The position numbers were made by a program, and so were the translations under genes. From positions 104,745 through 168,744 of the forward strand of contig CAZGHN010000005.1 of the NCBI GenBank assembly GCA_964525555.1: a stretch of DNA of 64,000 nucleotides. Reading direction: 5' to 3'. The DNA is from JAFGHJ01 sp964525555 (GTDB lineage Bacteria; Hydrothermota; UBA3072). The notes under the pieces are model-generated. The model did no database searches, was not told the origin of the DNA, and saw only the letters and a list, made by a program, of their open reading frames with translations. Positions 33,098 through 42,935 of the stretch are shown piece by piece. The stretch's first letter is position 1. Every line of letters starts with the position of its first letter.

Positions 33098-35353
33098 TTA
33101 TCTTGCTAACATGGCTTTCCTTGTTATCGATTGGCCGTCTTTCAATGTTAATTTAATGAAATAAATACCCGAAGCAATATTTTCTGCGCTCCAGCTGGTG
33201 TTATGAGTACCGGCACTCATTTCCTGATCGAGAAGTGTGGCTACTTTTTGACCCAACATATTGAATGCGCTTAAGTTAACATGAGTATTCTTGGAGAGTG
33301 TATAACTTACATTAGTGATTGAGTTAAACGGATTCGGAGAGTTTTGTTTCATGCTGAAAGTCAGCTTGGGTTCTTTATCTGGAGGACAGCATATCCCACC
33401 TTGTTCGGAAAGACAGGTATAACTTATTCCATCGTACCAGGTTCGGCAAACGTCACCTATCTGTGTGCTTGCCGTACCTGTCTGGATTGCTTCATCGTCG
33501 ATAAAAACTTCCAGGGTGTCGCCGGCTGCAAGTGACTTATGTCCAAGGTAAGCTTGATATAGGTATATGTTGCCTGTTTCTATCAAATTGAGCGTGGTAT
33601 TATGGGCATTTGAATCTACCTGCTTACTAGCCATTTGTCTGAATATTTGCATGCTGTCTTCGGATAACCCTGCTTCGATTCTCCAATCGTCAACGGGATC
33701 CGCCCAGAAGTTCGCCCAAATATCGTAATCTCCGGTTTGAGAAACGATCATTTGTGTTTTAATTACGGGTGCGTTTTCTCCCGGACTGCCTTCCGCTGAC
33801 GTTAGTATGGTATCTCCGTTTCCGTAGGTTGTTCGCCAGTGCCAGTTGTTGTCTGTTGGTCCTGCACCGGAGTTCGGTCCTGTTGCGGAAAGTGAAGAGC
33901 CGTCTGCAAGAAAAGTGTTGCTTGAAGTAGCATCCACATAGGTCATAAGAAGGTTGGTGTCTGTTGGACGCTCGATAAGTCCTACGATAGCCGCATCAAA
34001 GTTCTGTGCTGCATAATATGTCCCTCTCCACCATAACAGTGCCGTGTTTTCTTCATCCCAGGCAGGGACTATAGGACGAAAATTGTCGCGGACTGAATTT
34101 TCGGTAATAGGAGTCCATGTCCAGGTTGCTCCACTATTGGCTGTTACCCCTTTAAAGATTTCACGAACTCCCAAAAATGTAACATCATCTCTCGGGTCAT
34201 AGGGTGTTGAAATATATATAGTGTTTGGATCGTTGGGATGCAACGCTCCTAAACCTACGTAATCTTCTTCGGAACTATACATTTTCTTGCCAGCATTGAC
34301 AAGATATGTCGGTGTCCAACTTGAACCATCAAAACGGCAATATATGAAGCAATGGTCAGGGTCACTCGAACTACCGCCGGTCCTTGCGGATATTATAGCA
34401 GCAATTGTACCATCTTCATATCTTTGAACGTCATCATCCCAGCAATTTGTCATCGTGTAAGTATTCAAAACCGTGTTGGCTGCAAAAACGGTGGTAAACT
34501 CATCTTCTGCTGTTGGAATATGGGAATCACTATATATATCGGAATCAACCTCAGTACCATAAGAGTCGTATGAATTGCCGTTTTGTACGTAACCGTGGTA
34601 TATGCTGGTATTGTAATTTCGGGGATGGGTTTCCGTGCAGATAAAATCTATACGGTCAACTCCGTTCCCCCAGTATTTATAATAGCCTCTGCTATATCCC
34701 CCTATATTGCTTCTTGCTAACTGGCCACCGTAATCCCATGTGTTCCCGCTGTCGTTGGAATACATAAAATTAGGACTTCCGTTGTCGTGGCCGCGTGCAA
34801 AATTGAACATTCTACTTTCACTTGAGAGATAAAATAAATTTGAATAAGTGGTATTATAATTTACCCCACCGGGTCTTTCCGCGTTCCAGTCGAATACGGT
34901 TTCTGTTCCCCATGTGCCGGAATTATATATCCTGTAATAAGAAAGTTTTTCTCTATTATGTGCCGCGTAGAAAGCAATATATTTACCGTCAGGGCGAACC
35001 AGAAGACCGGGAGCGTTATGATCGTCGCAATAGAAATTGGCATTGCTTTCTTTAAGAGTATATCTTCCCTGTCTTGTCATCGATTGAAGGTCGAAGATTA
35101 CCGCTTCGACATCTCCACTGCGAGGAGAACCACCTACACCTGACGAGGAGCCGTCGGAACCTAAAATCAATTTACCGTTTACAGTATCAATAATTGCCCG
35201 CTCGTCCTGATACCAGCACCAGGCACCGTTATCGTTGAACTGGATAAGATTGCCGTTTACGATGTCTTCAGTCTGGGCAAAAGCACCTGAGCTTAATAGT
35301 GCAATTAAGATTATTGCGTAAAAAAATCTATTTTGGATAACTTTTTCTGTCAT
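33098..35353 (-). CDS. Secreted BNR-type beta-propeller protein with sorting tail (possible polysaccharide lyase)
   Basis: Secreted protein of 751 residues. The signal peptide ends at GAFAQ. Residues about 35-440 form a propeller of the BNR_4 type: GAWCWYQDERAI, CDDHNAPGLLVRPDGKYIAFY, YSNDSGNTW, PNTIYISTPYDPRDD. BNR_4 proteins include ulvan-lyase-type polysaccharide lyases, and the W-C-W-x-Q-D-x-R-A opening and N-A-P/H motif fit them. A second beta-rich domain (about 460-660) precedes the sorting tail (PNPFNSITNVSYTL ... FNMLGQKVATLLDQ). AGGAGGT lies before ATG 35353, with a promoter at 35485-35512. Its neighbour is the divergently spaced uronate operon, consistent with release of unsaturated uronides; enzymatic activity is inference. 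Confidence 0.75.
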   Translation of the reverse strand: MTEKVIQNRFFYAIILIALLSSGAFAQTEDIVNGNLIQFNDNGAWCWYQDERAIIDTVNGKLILGSDGSSSGVGGSPRSGDVEAVIFDLQSMTRQGRYTLKESNANFYCDDHNAPGLLVRPDGKYIAFYAAHNREKLSYYRIYNSGTWGTETVFDWNAERPGGVNYNTTYSNLFYLSSESRMFNFARGHDNGSPNFMYSNDSGNTWDYGGQLARSNIGGYSRGYYKYWGNGVDRIDFICTETHPRNYNTSIYHGYVQNGNSYDSYGTEVDSDIYSDSHIPTAEDEFTTVFAANTVLNTYTMTNCWDDDVQRYEDGTIAAIISARTGGSSSDPDHCFIYCRFDGSSWTPTYLVNAGKKMYSSEEDYVGLGALHPNDPNTIYISTPYDPRDDVTFLGVREIFKGVTANSGATWTWTPITENSVRDNFRPIVPAWDEENTALLWWRGTYYAAQNFDAAIVGLIERPTDTNLLMTYVDATSSNTFLADGSSLSATGPNSGAGPTDNNWHWRTTYGNGDTILTSAEGSPGENAPVIKTQMIVSQTGDYDIWANFWADPVDDWRIEAGLSEDSMQIFRQMASKQVDSNAHNTTLNLIETGNIYLYQAYLGHKSLAAGDTLEVFIDDEAIQTGTASTQIGDVCRTWYDGISYTCLSEQGGICCPPDKEPKLTFSMKQNSPNPFNSITNVSYTLSKNTHVNLSAFNMLGQKVATLLDQEMSAGTHNTSWSAENIASGIYFIKLTLKDGQSITRKAMLAR

Positions 35354-35484
35354 AATAAGGACCTCCTATAAGGTTTTTTTATGATGCTAATAAAAAATAA
35401 ATTATATATTAAAAAACTATTAAAAATAGCTTTTTTATTTTCTACTATAAATAATTTTAAATTGGTTGCCTAATGGGAGTATTA

Positions 35485-35512
35485 ATAATATTGAAATTCT
35501 TTTCTCTGTCAA
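35485..35512 (-). promoter_or_regulatory. Promoter of the BNR gene
   Basis: TTGACA (35512-35507), 16-base spacer, TATTAT (35490-35485). The leader is about 125 bases and very AT-rich, with a weak AAAAAGCTATT / AATAGTTTTTT stem near 35408-35435. Confidence 0.65.
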
Positions 35513-35544
35513 GTCCAGTGTTAGATTTTGAGTTTGATGGTTTG

Positions 35545-35743
35545 AGTCTGTAAGGGATTAGTAGAAAAGCAGGAAGTCAAGCAAGGATTAAGGATTAGCA
35601 GCAAAGTTTTGAAGAAGAGCAGGGGTTAAGAAAAAACACTTATCATTTAATCCATAATCCCAGAACTTCTAACTTGCACTACCTCTAATCCTAATCGGTT
35701 TCCTTGTGTTCTCTGTGGCTCTGTGTGATATTAATTTTGGGTA
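35545..35743. repeat. Degenerate intergenic repeat island
   Basis: AAGGATTAAGGATTAGCAG, ATCCATAATCCCAGAAC, ACCTCTAATCCTAATC and CTTGTGTTCTCTGTGGCTC words between the BNR promoter and the end of the GH9 gene. No gene is seen. Confidence 0.5.
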
Positions 35744-38251
35744 TTAATCTTTGGAGGAATTCAATAGATTATTCACCGCGTTTACGAGAAATATATATGA
35801 AGATGCGCCACCGATGACGTATTCGTTTTCTCCCCAGAGAAAAGGCCAATCTTCTTTATTTTCGGGAAAGTCGGGTTTAAGTATAATAACTCCGGGAACC
35901 ACACCGCCTGCTATAAAAGAATAATCGGCTCTGTTGTTTCCGTAAGCTACCATCTTTGAGTTTGTCCCTACACCTGAAACAAAGGAAATATCAGAACACG
36001 GATGACAACCGTAAATATAGTTCAATCCTTTAAAAACATATTCCGTATCAATTAATTCAGGAAAAGCTTTATGCAAAAAATAATTCGTGATTGAAAAACG
36101 CATAGCCCAGCCGCTCCCGCCCCAGCCTCGTGTCGGAATAGGAACTCCGTAAGGATTCTCTTTCTCGAGTCCTTTAATGAATTCTAAATTCGATTCTACT
36201 AGATTTTTAATCTCTTTTTCGTATGTTTTATCCATGTAAGATATTGCACGTAAAAAAATGGCAAGCGAAAAAATAAGCCGTTCTTCTTCAATTTCACTTA
36301 GCAGATCTTTTATTCTCTTTTTGTATTTATCTTCTTTTGTGGTTATTAAAAGTTCGACTGCGCACTTTAGCTCTTCTGCTGATAGTTGTCCGCCTGTTGT
36401 ATTACCTACTCTAAATGTATCCGGTTCGTGGCTGTGCTCCTCATCCCATACTTTTTCAGCTGTTTTGAGGCATTCATCAGCTAATTTATCGTTGTATCCG
36501 CGCAAAGCACGGGAAGCTGCTGCCAGAGCGGTTGCGGAACCATAATTTAGCGAACTAGATTTACTCGTAAATGCCCATCTGTCATCGGGAGTGCCGCTCT
36601 GGTGTCCGTTTGATTCCAGACTATCTAATTTCGGATTGTATATCAGATTGTCCGTCATGGTTATCGCGTCGCCGAGATGTGTATATTGAGAGAGATCCGG
36701 TACTATAATTCCGGGAATTGCATGTCCGCATGCTTTATGTTGGGCTATTAGTGCCAATGTTCCATGCTCTATCTGTTGAAGTATATCAGGGATTCCGTCC
36801 GGATGGTGCATATCTACATAACGTTTTTTCTGGTCTATTGTTGTTTCATCGCGTGTCGGATGAAAATTTTCCCATGTTAGAACTAAATTTGTTACTGTGG
36901 AGTAATGTGTTTGTGTACGTATATCGTAATCACCCGCATCGAACCAGCCTCCTATGTTTAGCCCGGGTATATGTTCTCCGGGTTTATAGGGAGTGTCGGT
37001 TGTAGGTCCCTGTGCGTAGAGGTCAAAATGTTTGTGATTGACAGGAGCCTGCAGGGCGTCATCTAAGTGGGAAGCTCCATGCCAGACTCGATAGGCTTCG
37101 TTTACTTTCATATGGTCCATTTGTACGGGAAAAAATACATCTAGAGTTGGATGCCATGCATTTTCGTAAACGTCTTCCGCAATCCGGAACGACTTTGTAC
37201 GAACATTACCGTATTCGATTAAGTATAAACCTGATTCTTTTACTTTTGAGAAATCAAAAGTAAAAGAATTATATCGGAAATACTTTCCCCATTTTTTTAT
37301 TTCGTATTTATGTTTTTCTAAAAATTTTCCTTCTTCTGTTATTTTTAGCAAACGTGCTGTTTTAAGAGGCGAATCATTTTTATCTAATTCTAAAACCGCA
37401 ATCTTTTTTTGACTTGGATGATATCCGAGTTGCGAGTGACCTATAACCGGCGGACGTATCCATTTGGAAATCGTATTGGCTTCCAGGAACCATTCGATTA
37501 CTTTGCCGGATTTTTTCCCGGGAATAAGACTGCGCAGTACATACCATCCATTTTGTGCTTTGTTACGACCGTCGTAAAGTAAAAGTTCATTATTTTTGCT
37601 CTTTATGGATATCCGCCTTTCGGGATCTTCTGGAGCAAGTATGAGTGTTTTTCCTCTTGCGATTGGTTTTGGCTCTACCAAGCCGGATTTTTCTAATTCC
37701 ATGGGTCCGGTGGGATAGAGCGGAAAAGTACCGGCTTTTCTATCCATTATATGCGCTTTTTTGAAATATGCAGACGGAAGGAATTCAAGATTGAATCCAG
37801 CGCGGCCTTCGAGCTCTTTTGGAAGAGGTTTTTCGAGATTGACGCTTAAAAATATTCCCTTCTCTTTTGCAGTTACTTTTATCGTGAACTCAAATTCATA
37901 ATCGGGATAGTTTAATAATACTTCGATGCTGTTGTCGTTTTTGTTTATTTTTCTTTCTATTAAATTGGGAAACGGGTCCCATTGTTCGGGTGTCGGTTCC
38001 AGACGCACATCGCCGTTTGTAGCGGTTCTAACTTCATGGTGAATAATTTCTATTCCGCTCATTTTCGAATCGCTGAAGTTTATGTTGTACCAATTACTAT
38101 AAACCAGTACATTGAACCCTCTACTTTCAAAGTATTCCAAGTCGTTTAATTGAAGGTTGCTGTCGGAAGCGCGTAAAGAAAAACTTAATTGTATGCTTAA
38201 GAAAATTGTTGTTAACAGTTTAAATTTAAGATAAAAATTGTACTTTTCCAT
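35744..38251 (-). CDS. Glycoside hydrolase family 9 (cellulase-type) with CelD_N domain
   Basis: Secreted protein of 835 residues from ATG 38251; a TTG at 38296 lies inside the promoter and was rejected. After the signal peptide (FSLRASDS) an unassigned beta-rich region covers about residues 25-260. The cellulase Ig-like CelD_N domain (GHSQLGYHPSQKK ... LYLIEYG) covers about 265-355. The alpha/alpha barrel carries GGWFDAGDYD near residue 435 with the catalytic Asp, HPDGIPDILQQIEHG, and WGENEYVIGGASSYIF near 806 with the catalytic Glu. GH9 enzymes are mainly inverting endo- or exo-glucanases on cellulose, xyloglucan or mixed-linkage glucan. Unlike its neighbours it has no sorting tail. No Shine-Dalgarno is present and the promoter is almost on the ATG. 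Confidence 0.9.
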   Translation of the reverse strand: MEKYNFYLKFKLLTTIFLSIQLSFSLRASDSNLQLNDLEYFESRGFNVLVYSNWYNINFSDSKMSGIEIIHHEVRTATNGDVRLEPTPEQWDPFPNLIERKINKNDNSIEVLLNYPDYEFEFTIKVTAKEKGIFLSVNLEKPLPKELEGRAGFNLEFLPSAYFKKAHIMDRKAGTFPLYPTGPMELEKSGLVEPKPIARGKTLILAPEDPERRISIKSKNNELLLYDGRNKAQNGWYVLRSLIPGKKSGKVIEWFLEANTISKWIRPPVIGHSQLGYHPSQKKIAVLELDKNDSPLKTARLLKITEEGKFLEKHKYEIKKWGKYFRYNSFTFDFSKVKESGLYLIEYGNVRTKSFRIAEDVYENAWHPTLDVFFPVQMDHMKVNEAYRVWHGASHLDDALQAPVNHKHFDLYAQGPTTDTPYKPGEHIPGLNIGGWFDAGDYDIRTQTHYSTVTNLVLTWENFHPTRDETTIDQKKRYVDMHHPDGIPDILQQIEHGTLALIAQHKACGHAIPGIIVPDLSQYTHLGDAITMTDNLIYNPKLDSLESNGHQSGTPDDRWAFTSKSSSLNYGSATALAAASRALRGYNDKLADECLKTAEKVWDEEHSHEPDTFRVGNTTGGQLSAEELKCAVELLITTKEDKYKKRIKDLLSEIEEERLIFSLAIFLRAISYMDKTYEKEIKNLVESNLEFIKGLEKENPYGVPIPTRGWGGSGWAMRFSITNYFLHKAFPELIDTEYVFKGLNYIYGCHPCSDISFVSGVGTNSKMVAYGNNRADYSFIAGGVVPGVIILKPDFPENKEDWPFLWGENEYVIGGASSYIFLVNAVNNLLNSSKD

Positions 38252-38264
38252 TTTATCAATTTTT

Positions 38265-38292
38265 AAGATATGTTTTTTATCTCGTCTGTCAA
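38265..38292 (-). promoter_or_regulatory. Promoter of the GH9 gene
   Basis: TTGACA (38292-38287), 16-base spacer, TATCTT (38270-38265). Transcription should start around 38258, about six bases before ATG 38251. Confidence 0.6.
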
Positions 38293-38346
38293 GCAAGTTC
38301 TTTTTCTATGTCAGAAAAGAATTTGTTTTTTAGAAGTCAAGTCTCA

Positions 38347-39735
38347 TTACTTTAAAAATATCATCTTCTTTGAATACGATTTGCCGTTTTCTTCTCTTAT
38401 CTCATAAAAATAAGTACCGTTTGGAACTCTTATTCCTTTCGAATCCGTTCCATCCCATTCCACATTTTGAAATCCCTTAGGTACGACCCCATTGATTAAA
38501 CTTCTTATTTTACAACCGCTTTTATCATAAATGGCAAGTTCTATATTTCCCTCAGAGGGTATAAAATAATAGATTGTCGTAGACAGGTTAAAAGGATTGG
38601 GAGTGTTCTGAAGTAGATGGAATTTATTGGCAGAGGCAGTTTCTTCAATTATTCCGGAAATGGTATCTCCGTCCCATCCAGCAATTCTTGCAAGCATATA
38701 CCACATGGCTTTTCCGAGACGGAGTGCCCCGCGTTGACCAATATGGTCTCCATCTTCAGCGTAAGTACCGTCTAAATCCAGCATATTATCCGAGTGAATA
38801 TATTGAAAGGAGTGTGGAGTTCCCCCGTAATCCGTCCAGTTCTGTGTGTTCTCCTCGCCGGCGTTGCTCCAGGATAGAATGTCCGCGTAATCGAATAATA
38901 TGAAGTCATTTGAAGCGTTGACATAATCCCGGATATACTCGTGTTTCAAATAACGCTGATACGCTCTTTCTTCACTTGAGCCGTCGATCGGACCGGTTGT
39001 GAAAAACACTTTGGTAATATATCCGTTCGTTGTGCAATGGTCTATATACTCCTGTGTAGCCTCCAGGTACGTATCCATGCTAATTCCTTGTGTATTACCG
39101 GTGAGAGCTGTGTCTTCCAGGTTAAGCCCCCATGCTCCTGCGTCAACTGCCTCTGAACCGTTCCAGTAATAAGATCTGCCGCCCCATCTGGTCTGGTGAA
39201 CCGGATCTATCTCGCCTGTAGGCCCGGGAGAGGTCATATCCCAGCACCAGCCGAATCCCATGGCTGAAAGAGCAGGTCCTGCTGTGTCGCAATAAGTAAG
39301 TGAGGCTTTTGTATTTTCTATCGCGGTCCGGGTCGTAAACCAGTCTTCTTCGCCGTAGCCATACCTCCACCAAGGGACTAAGCCTCTTACATCACCTCTT
39401 GTCGCTTGGCTAAACCTGAGGTATTGATCTGTTGGGCCTTCCGGTATTCCGGATTCCTGAATATTTACGGCGAATTTATTGTCGAGGGAATCGAGCAGAT
39501 AAAGACCGATACGATAACCTCTTCCGTGCGATTCTCCCGGAACTGTAGCCCACGTTGTTTTTACTGAATCGATCCACTGTTGTGGAATATTATCATATAA
39601 ATCAACCACAGTATGGTCGATTATAAGAGGAGCTGCAGAAACCACAGGGGATAAGATTGATATAAAGAGCAAAATGACAAATATGATTAAATTTTTCTTT
39701 TTACTATTTTTTTTGGAAAGGTGTTCTTTCTTCAT
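38347..39735 (-). CDS. Secreted SGNH-like protein with sorting tail, paralog A
   Basis: Protein of 462 residues with a signal peptide ending VVSAA. The catalytic-looking part (about 35-365) begins LIIDHTVVDLYDNIPQQWID and has VPGESHGRGYRIG, a G-x-S-x-G arrangement that may hold the nucleophile. Near the end is EDGDHIGQRGALRLGKAMWY, where Asp-x-x-His-like residues sit as in block V of SGNH hydrolases. I do not recognise a named family. The sorting tail begins LQNTPNPFNLSTTIYY and ends SYSKKMIFLK. GGAGGT precedes ATG 39735. It is very similar to the protein at 42936-44279. The activity could be deacylation of polysaccharide, but this is a guess from two motifs. Confidence 0.7.
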   Translation of the reverse strand: MKKEHLSKKNSKKKNLIIFVILLFISILSPVVSAAPLIIDHTVVDLYDNIPQQWIDSVKTTWATVPGESHGRGYRIGLYLLDSLDNKFAVNIQESGIPEGPTDQYLRFSQATRGDVRGLVPWWRYGYGEEDWFTTRTAIENTKASLTYCDTAGPALSAMGFGWCWDMTSPGPTGEIDPVHQTRWGGRSYYWNGSEAVDAGAWGLNLEDTALTGNTQGISMDTYLEATQEYIDHCTTNGYITKVFFTTGPIDGSSEERAYQRYLKHEYIRDYVNASNDFILFDYADILSWSNAGEENTQNWTDYGGTPHSFQYIHSDNMLDLDGTYAEDGDHIGQRGALRLGKAMWYMLARIAGWDGDTISGIIEETASANKFHLLQNTPNPFNLSTTIYYFIPSEGNIELAIYDKSGCKIRSLINGVVPKGFQNVEWDGTDSKGIRVPNGTYFYEIREENGKSYSKKMIFLK

Positions 39736-39760
39736 AAAGTACCTCCGTACAGGACTTTTG

Positions 39761-41560
39761 TTATTTCAGGAAAATTATTTTACCTGAATCGGAATTCCCT
39801 GATAGGTCCCTGATGTGGCAGAAATATATTCCATTTTTTACTGTGTTCCCCGAAGCATCTGTTCCATCCCATTCCACGGTGTAAGCGCCGGATAATAAAT
39901 ATCCTTCAATAAGAATTTTAATTTCTCTTCCCATTAAATCATATATAGCTATTTTAATATGACTGTGTTCTTTAACAATATATGGTATAGTGGTGGTTCG
40001 GTTGAAGGGATTAGGGTAATGCGGTTGCAAGTCAAATGGTGTATTTATACCGCTGTCTGCTCCATACTCATAAGCTCCGATGTCGGGTGCATTCCCCACG
40101 TAGGAAAGACATACACCCTGACCTTGTGTCCATGTTATACTTTGGTTAGTAGTAATTACATTTGTTCCATAATTTACGTCTGTGATTCTTGCTCGCTGGG
40201 CGCTTCCTTCAAGCTGAATTTCATCTCCCAGGATTATGTTCCAGCCGTCTATGAAATATCCTGCGTCTTCGACTTCAAATTGTGTGCCGCTTCCGCTTTC
40301 GCTTGTTATAGAAGTTAACGCTGCTCCGCTGTCTATACATTCACTTTCTGCCTTGAGGCGAAAATTGGGTTGGGCTCCGAATGGTTCCAACTCGCTTCCA
40401 TCACCCTCATAAACAAATAAAGGATCTCCTGTTTCCCAGTTATTTTCGACCACCTGAGGATCGGTAACCGCGTCTGTGGTTATTGTTCCTCCTGCGTTAT
40501 TATAGAAGATATTGTTTTTTACGACATTACCTGTCGGGTCACCCTCGCCCCAATCACAAAAATAGATACCCCCCGAAAAACCGGAATAGGTTGCTTGATG
40601 CCCGTTGTTGAAAAAGACATTATTGTAAATATGGTTATAATGCGCTGGTGTATAATCGGGCATTGAAACACATTGTATTCCGCCTAATCCATTGTTGTAA
40701 AAAGTATTGAATCGAAAAATATTGTTTAAGGAACGTAAGGACATACCTGAAGCTTCATGGGCAAAGGCGAAGCGATTCCCTTCGAAAAGATTTCTTTCTA
40801 CGGCCAAACCATGTGTTATTGCACACCGGTATCCAAATCCATCCGTTGCCGATCTTTCATGGTGCAGGTAGTTATTGCGAAATACGCAATATTTACCCCA
40901 TGCAGCAAGGCAGTGATGTCCCCCGTAAAAAAATATATTGTCTTCAATTAAATTGTAGTAACTACTGTCATTCGATACGAATTCATTGCCTACGTCAAAA
41001 AGTGCACCAGAATGCGAAGCGTCGTTGGCATACCCCCATCGTGAGAAACTGCAGTGATGTACCCAATTATATTGTGAAGAGTAGTAAACCTTTGATCCGC
41101 CCCAGGTTGTTGAGTCACGTGCCTGATCGAAAATACAGTTTCCTACGATATTATGATTCGAACTGTTTGTAATATATAAAAAGTGACCCATATAATAAAA
41201 ATTCAAGCCATTGACAGTAATATAGGACTTGTTATCTATACGTATTCCGTAATTGGCTTCTGTTATTATTGCGTTTTCGTTATTGTAATTCATATAAGTG
41301 ATTCTTTCGTTTTCGGATGTTCCTGAATTCTGCGGATAAATATAGGTACCGTTATCATACGTGCCACCCCTCAGGTAAACCGTGTCACCGGTATCGGCGT
41401 TTGAATTTGCTGTAGAGAGTGCGCATGGTGTACTTATATTGGTGCTAGCTGACCATGCTGCCGTGCCGGTTGGACTAACATAGTGTTTTGCAGCATGTAG
41501 TGTTATGGTTATTATATTTAGCAATACAATTAATAATATAATCTTATAAAAATATTTCAT
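39761..41560 (-). CDS. Secreted right-handed beta-helix protein with sorting tail
   Basis: Protein of 599 residues. The signal peptide ends LHAAKHYV. Residues 25-390 are a parallel beta-helix: it opens HYVSPTGTAAWSAST ... GDTVYLRGGTYDNG (DUF1565 pattern) and has Asn-rich coils such as YITNSSNHNIVGNCIFD, NLIEDNIFFYGGHH and HIYNNVFFNNGHQ. A small beta domain (about 400-490) is followed by the sorting tail PHYPNPFNRTTTIPY ... SDSGKIIFLK. AAAGGAG precedes ATG 41560. The fold is that of polysaccharide lyases (PL1/PL6-like) and epimerases, but no catalytic set was identified. It lies in the middle of the secreted-protein operon. Confidence 0.8.
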   Translation of the reverse strand: MKYFYKIILLIVLLNIITITLHAAKHYVSPTGTAAWSASTNISTPCALSTANSNADTGDTVYLRGGTYDNGTYIYPQNSGTSENERITYMNYNNENAIITEANYGIRIDNKSYITVNGLNFYYMGHFLYITNSSNHNIVGNCIFDQARDSTTWGGSKVYYSSQYNWVHHCSFSRWGYANDASHSGALFDVGNEFVSNDSSYYNLIEDNIFFYGGHHCLAAWGKYCVFRNNYLHHERSATDGFGYRCAITHGLAVERNLFEGNRFAFAHEASGMSLRSLNNIFRFNTFYNNGLGGIQCVSMPDYTPAHYNHIYNNVFFNNGHQATYSGFSGGIYFCDWGEGDPTGNVVKNNIFYNNAGGTITTDAVTDPQVVENNWETGDPLFVYEGDGSELEPFGAQPNFRLKAESECIDSGAALTSITSESGSGTQFEVEDAGYFIDGWNIILGDEIQLEGSAQRARITDVNYGTNVITTNQSITWTQGQGVCLSYVGNAPDIGAYEYGADSGINTPFDLQPHYPNPFNRTTTIPYIVKEHSHIKIAIYDLMGREIKILIEGYLLSGAYTVEWDGTDASGNTVKNGIYFCHIRDLSGNSDSGKIIFLK

Positions 41561-41576
41561 AATACTTTCTCCTTTT

Positions 41577-41742
41577 CTTTGGTTGGTGCGTTAGTGCCGG
41601 AAAAATCTTAAATCAGCGATTCAAAATATCTGCGTTCACCTGCGTCCCAATAATCGGGTGTGGTGGGACTCTGTGCTCTCTGTGTTTTTTCTTTTTCAAC
41701 ACAATTATTTCTCTGTGTCCTCTGTGGTTCAATTTCTTTTTT
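41577..41742. repeat. Degenerate intergenic repeat island (CTCTGTG family)
   Basis: GTTGGTGCGTTAGTGCCGG, ATCTGCGTTCACCTGCGTCC, GACTCTGTGCTCTCTGTG and TTCTCTGTGTCCTCTGTGG words between two genes of the secreted-protein operon. Confidence 0.55.
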
Positions 41743-42894
41743 TTATTTTAAAAATATCATCTTTTTCGCGCTTGAATCTCTATTTTGCCATCTTATTTGA
41801 TAGAAATATGTTCCGCTTGGGACTCTTATGCCTTTTTTGTCCGTTCCTTTCCATTCCACACTTTGAGGTCCAACCGTTTTATACTCATCTACCAAAACTT
41901 TTATTTCTCTGCCGAATATATCATAAATAATAAGTTTTACATTTCCCGGCTGTGTGACCGAATAGTTGATAGTTGTTCTTTCTATGAATGGATTGGGATA
42001 GTTGGGTTGAAGATTAATAGGTGTGGGTGTTCCTGAACCGGTACTATCGGGAAGAAGGGGAAATTGAACGGGAGGAGTAAAATCAATCATGATGTGATCA
42101 AAATAAGCTTCTGTGTCGTTGTTGGGGTAATTACCATGTGGGGAACAACGTCCGAAATGAGCCCGGCTCCTGACCTTAGATCCCGATACCGAATTTGCGA
42201 CGACTGTTTCTCCTACCTGAGCAAATCCGCTATCCGGGTCAAAAACTGCGACTTTACATAAACCAGCTGGACCGTCGTGATGTAGGTTAATCCAGTAGGT
42301 TTTTCCTGGTTTAATTTTTATAGCATTGGGACTGAAAGTTGTGACCCATCCTTCAGTACAACTATGAGCGCGTATGTACGGCGGATCATCGCCAGCATCG
42401 CCTATTGTTTGAAGAACGGAAAATGTCTGGATTCCCCCCATCTCAATATTATCATGTTGATTGCTAAATCTATCGGTTTGCTCTGTGGTATAATAACATG
42501 CGATTGTCATCTTTTCGTGGTCGGGGGCGTCCCACTCATTGACCCCAAAATAGACTTTCACATATTGATTTTCTTCTCTATTGCGGAACCCCCAGGTACG
42601 AGTACCGGAGGAATTATAGTTTATCCCATCGACAATTACTACACCTGGCAAATCTTTGGAATACTCATTTGAGACCCACAGCTGGTCTCCATACGGAAAG
42701 TCCCATGCAGCGATTACTGCTCCACAGCCTCCATGGCTTGAAGAGTCCATGATTTCTGGTGTAAGTAAGTCCCCTGGGTTGCCGTTTTCCATGTTCTGGT
42801 AAATATCGATTTCGAGTGCGAGGATTTCTATTTTAAAAATTAAACAGACAATGATTAACAATATTGAATAGATAAATTTTATATGGTTTTTCAT
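41743..42894 (-). CDS. Secreted beta-rich protein of unknown family with sorting tail
   Basis: Protein of 383 residues from ATG 42894, which has AGGTGA about ten bases upstream; ATG 42918 would place eight hydrophilic residues before the signal and has no such box. After the signal peptide, residues about 25-280 (DIYQNMENGNPGDLLTPEIM, SGTRTWGFRN, KVYFGVNEWDAPDHEKMTIA, GKTYWINLHHDGPAGLCKV, AYFDHIMIDF) look like a jelly-roll glycan-binding or LamG-like domain. I do not recognise the family. The sorting tail runs PNYPNPFIERTTINY ... SSAKKMIFLK. It lies about 40 bases after the SGNH-like paralog B and is probably cotranscribed. Confidence 0.65.
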   Translation of the reverse strand: MKNHIKFIYSILLIIVCLIFKIEILALEIDIYQNMENGNPGDLLTPEIMDSSSHGGCGAVIAAWDFPYGDQLWVSNEYSKDLPGVVIVDGINYNSSGTRTWGFRNREENQYVKVYFGVNEWDAPDHEKMTIACYYTTEQTDRFSNQHDNIEMGGIQTFSVLQTIGDAGDDPPYIRAHSCTEGWVTTFSPNAIKIKPGKTYWINLHHDGPAGLCKVAVFDPDSGFAQVGETVVANSVSGSKVRSRAHFGRCSPHGNYPNNDTEAYFDHIMIDFTPPVQFPLLPDSTGSGTPTPINLQPNYPNPFIERTTINYSVTQPGNVKLIIYDIFGREIKVLVDEYKTVGPQSVEWKGTDKKGIRVPSGTYFYQIRWQNRDSSAKKMIFLK

Positions 42895-42935
42895 AGTATT
42901 TGTGTCACCTATAACCATATGTTAAAATTAGAAAC

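Noticed and set aside
38252..38296. TTG start for GH9
   Set aside because: The region forms the -35 and -10 boxes of the promoter, and the signal peptide begins at ATG 38251.
42895..42918. ATG 42918 as start of the unassigned secreted protein
   Set aside because: No ribosome-binding site and it would put polar residues ahead of the signal peptide; ATG 42894 is better.
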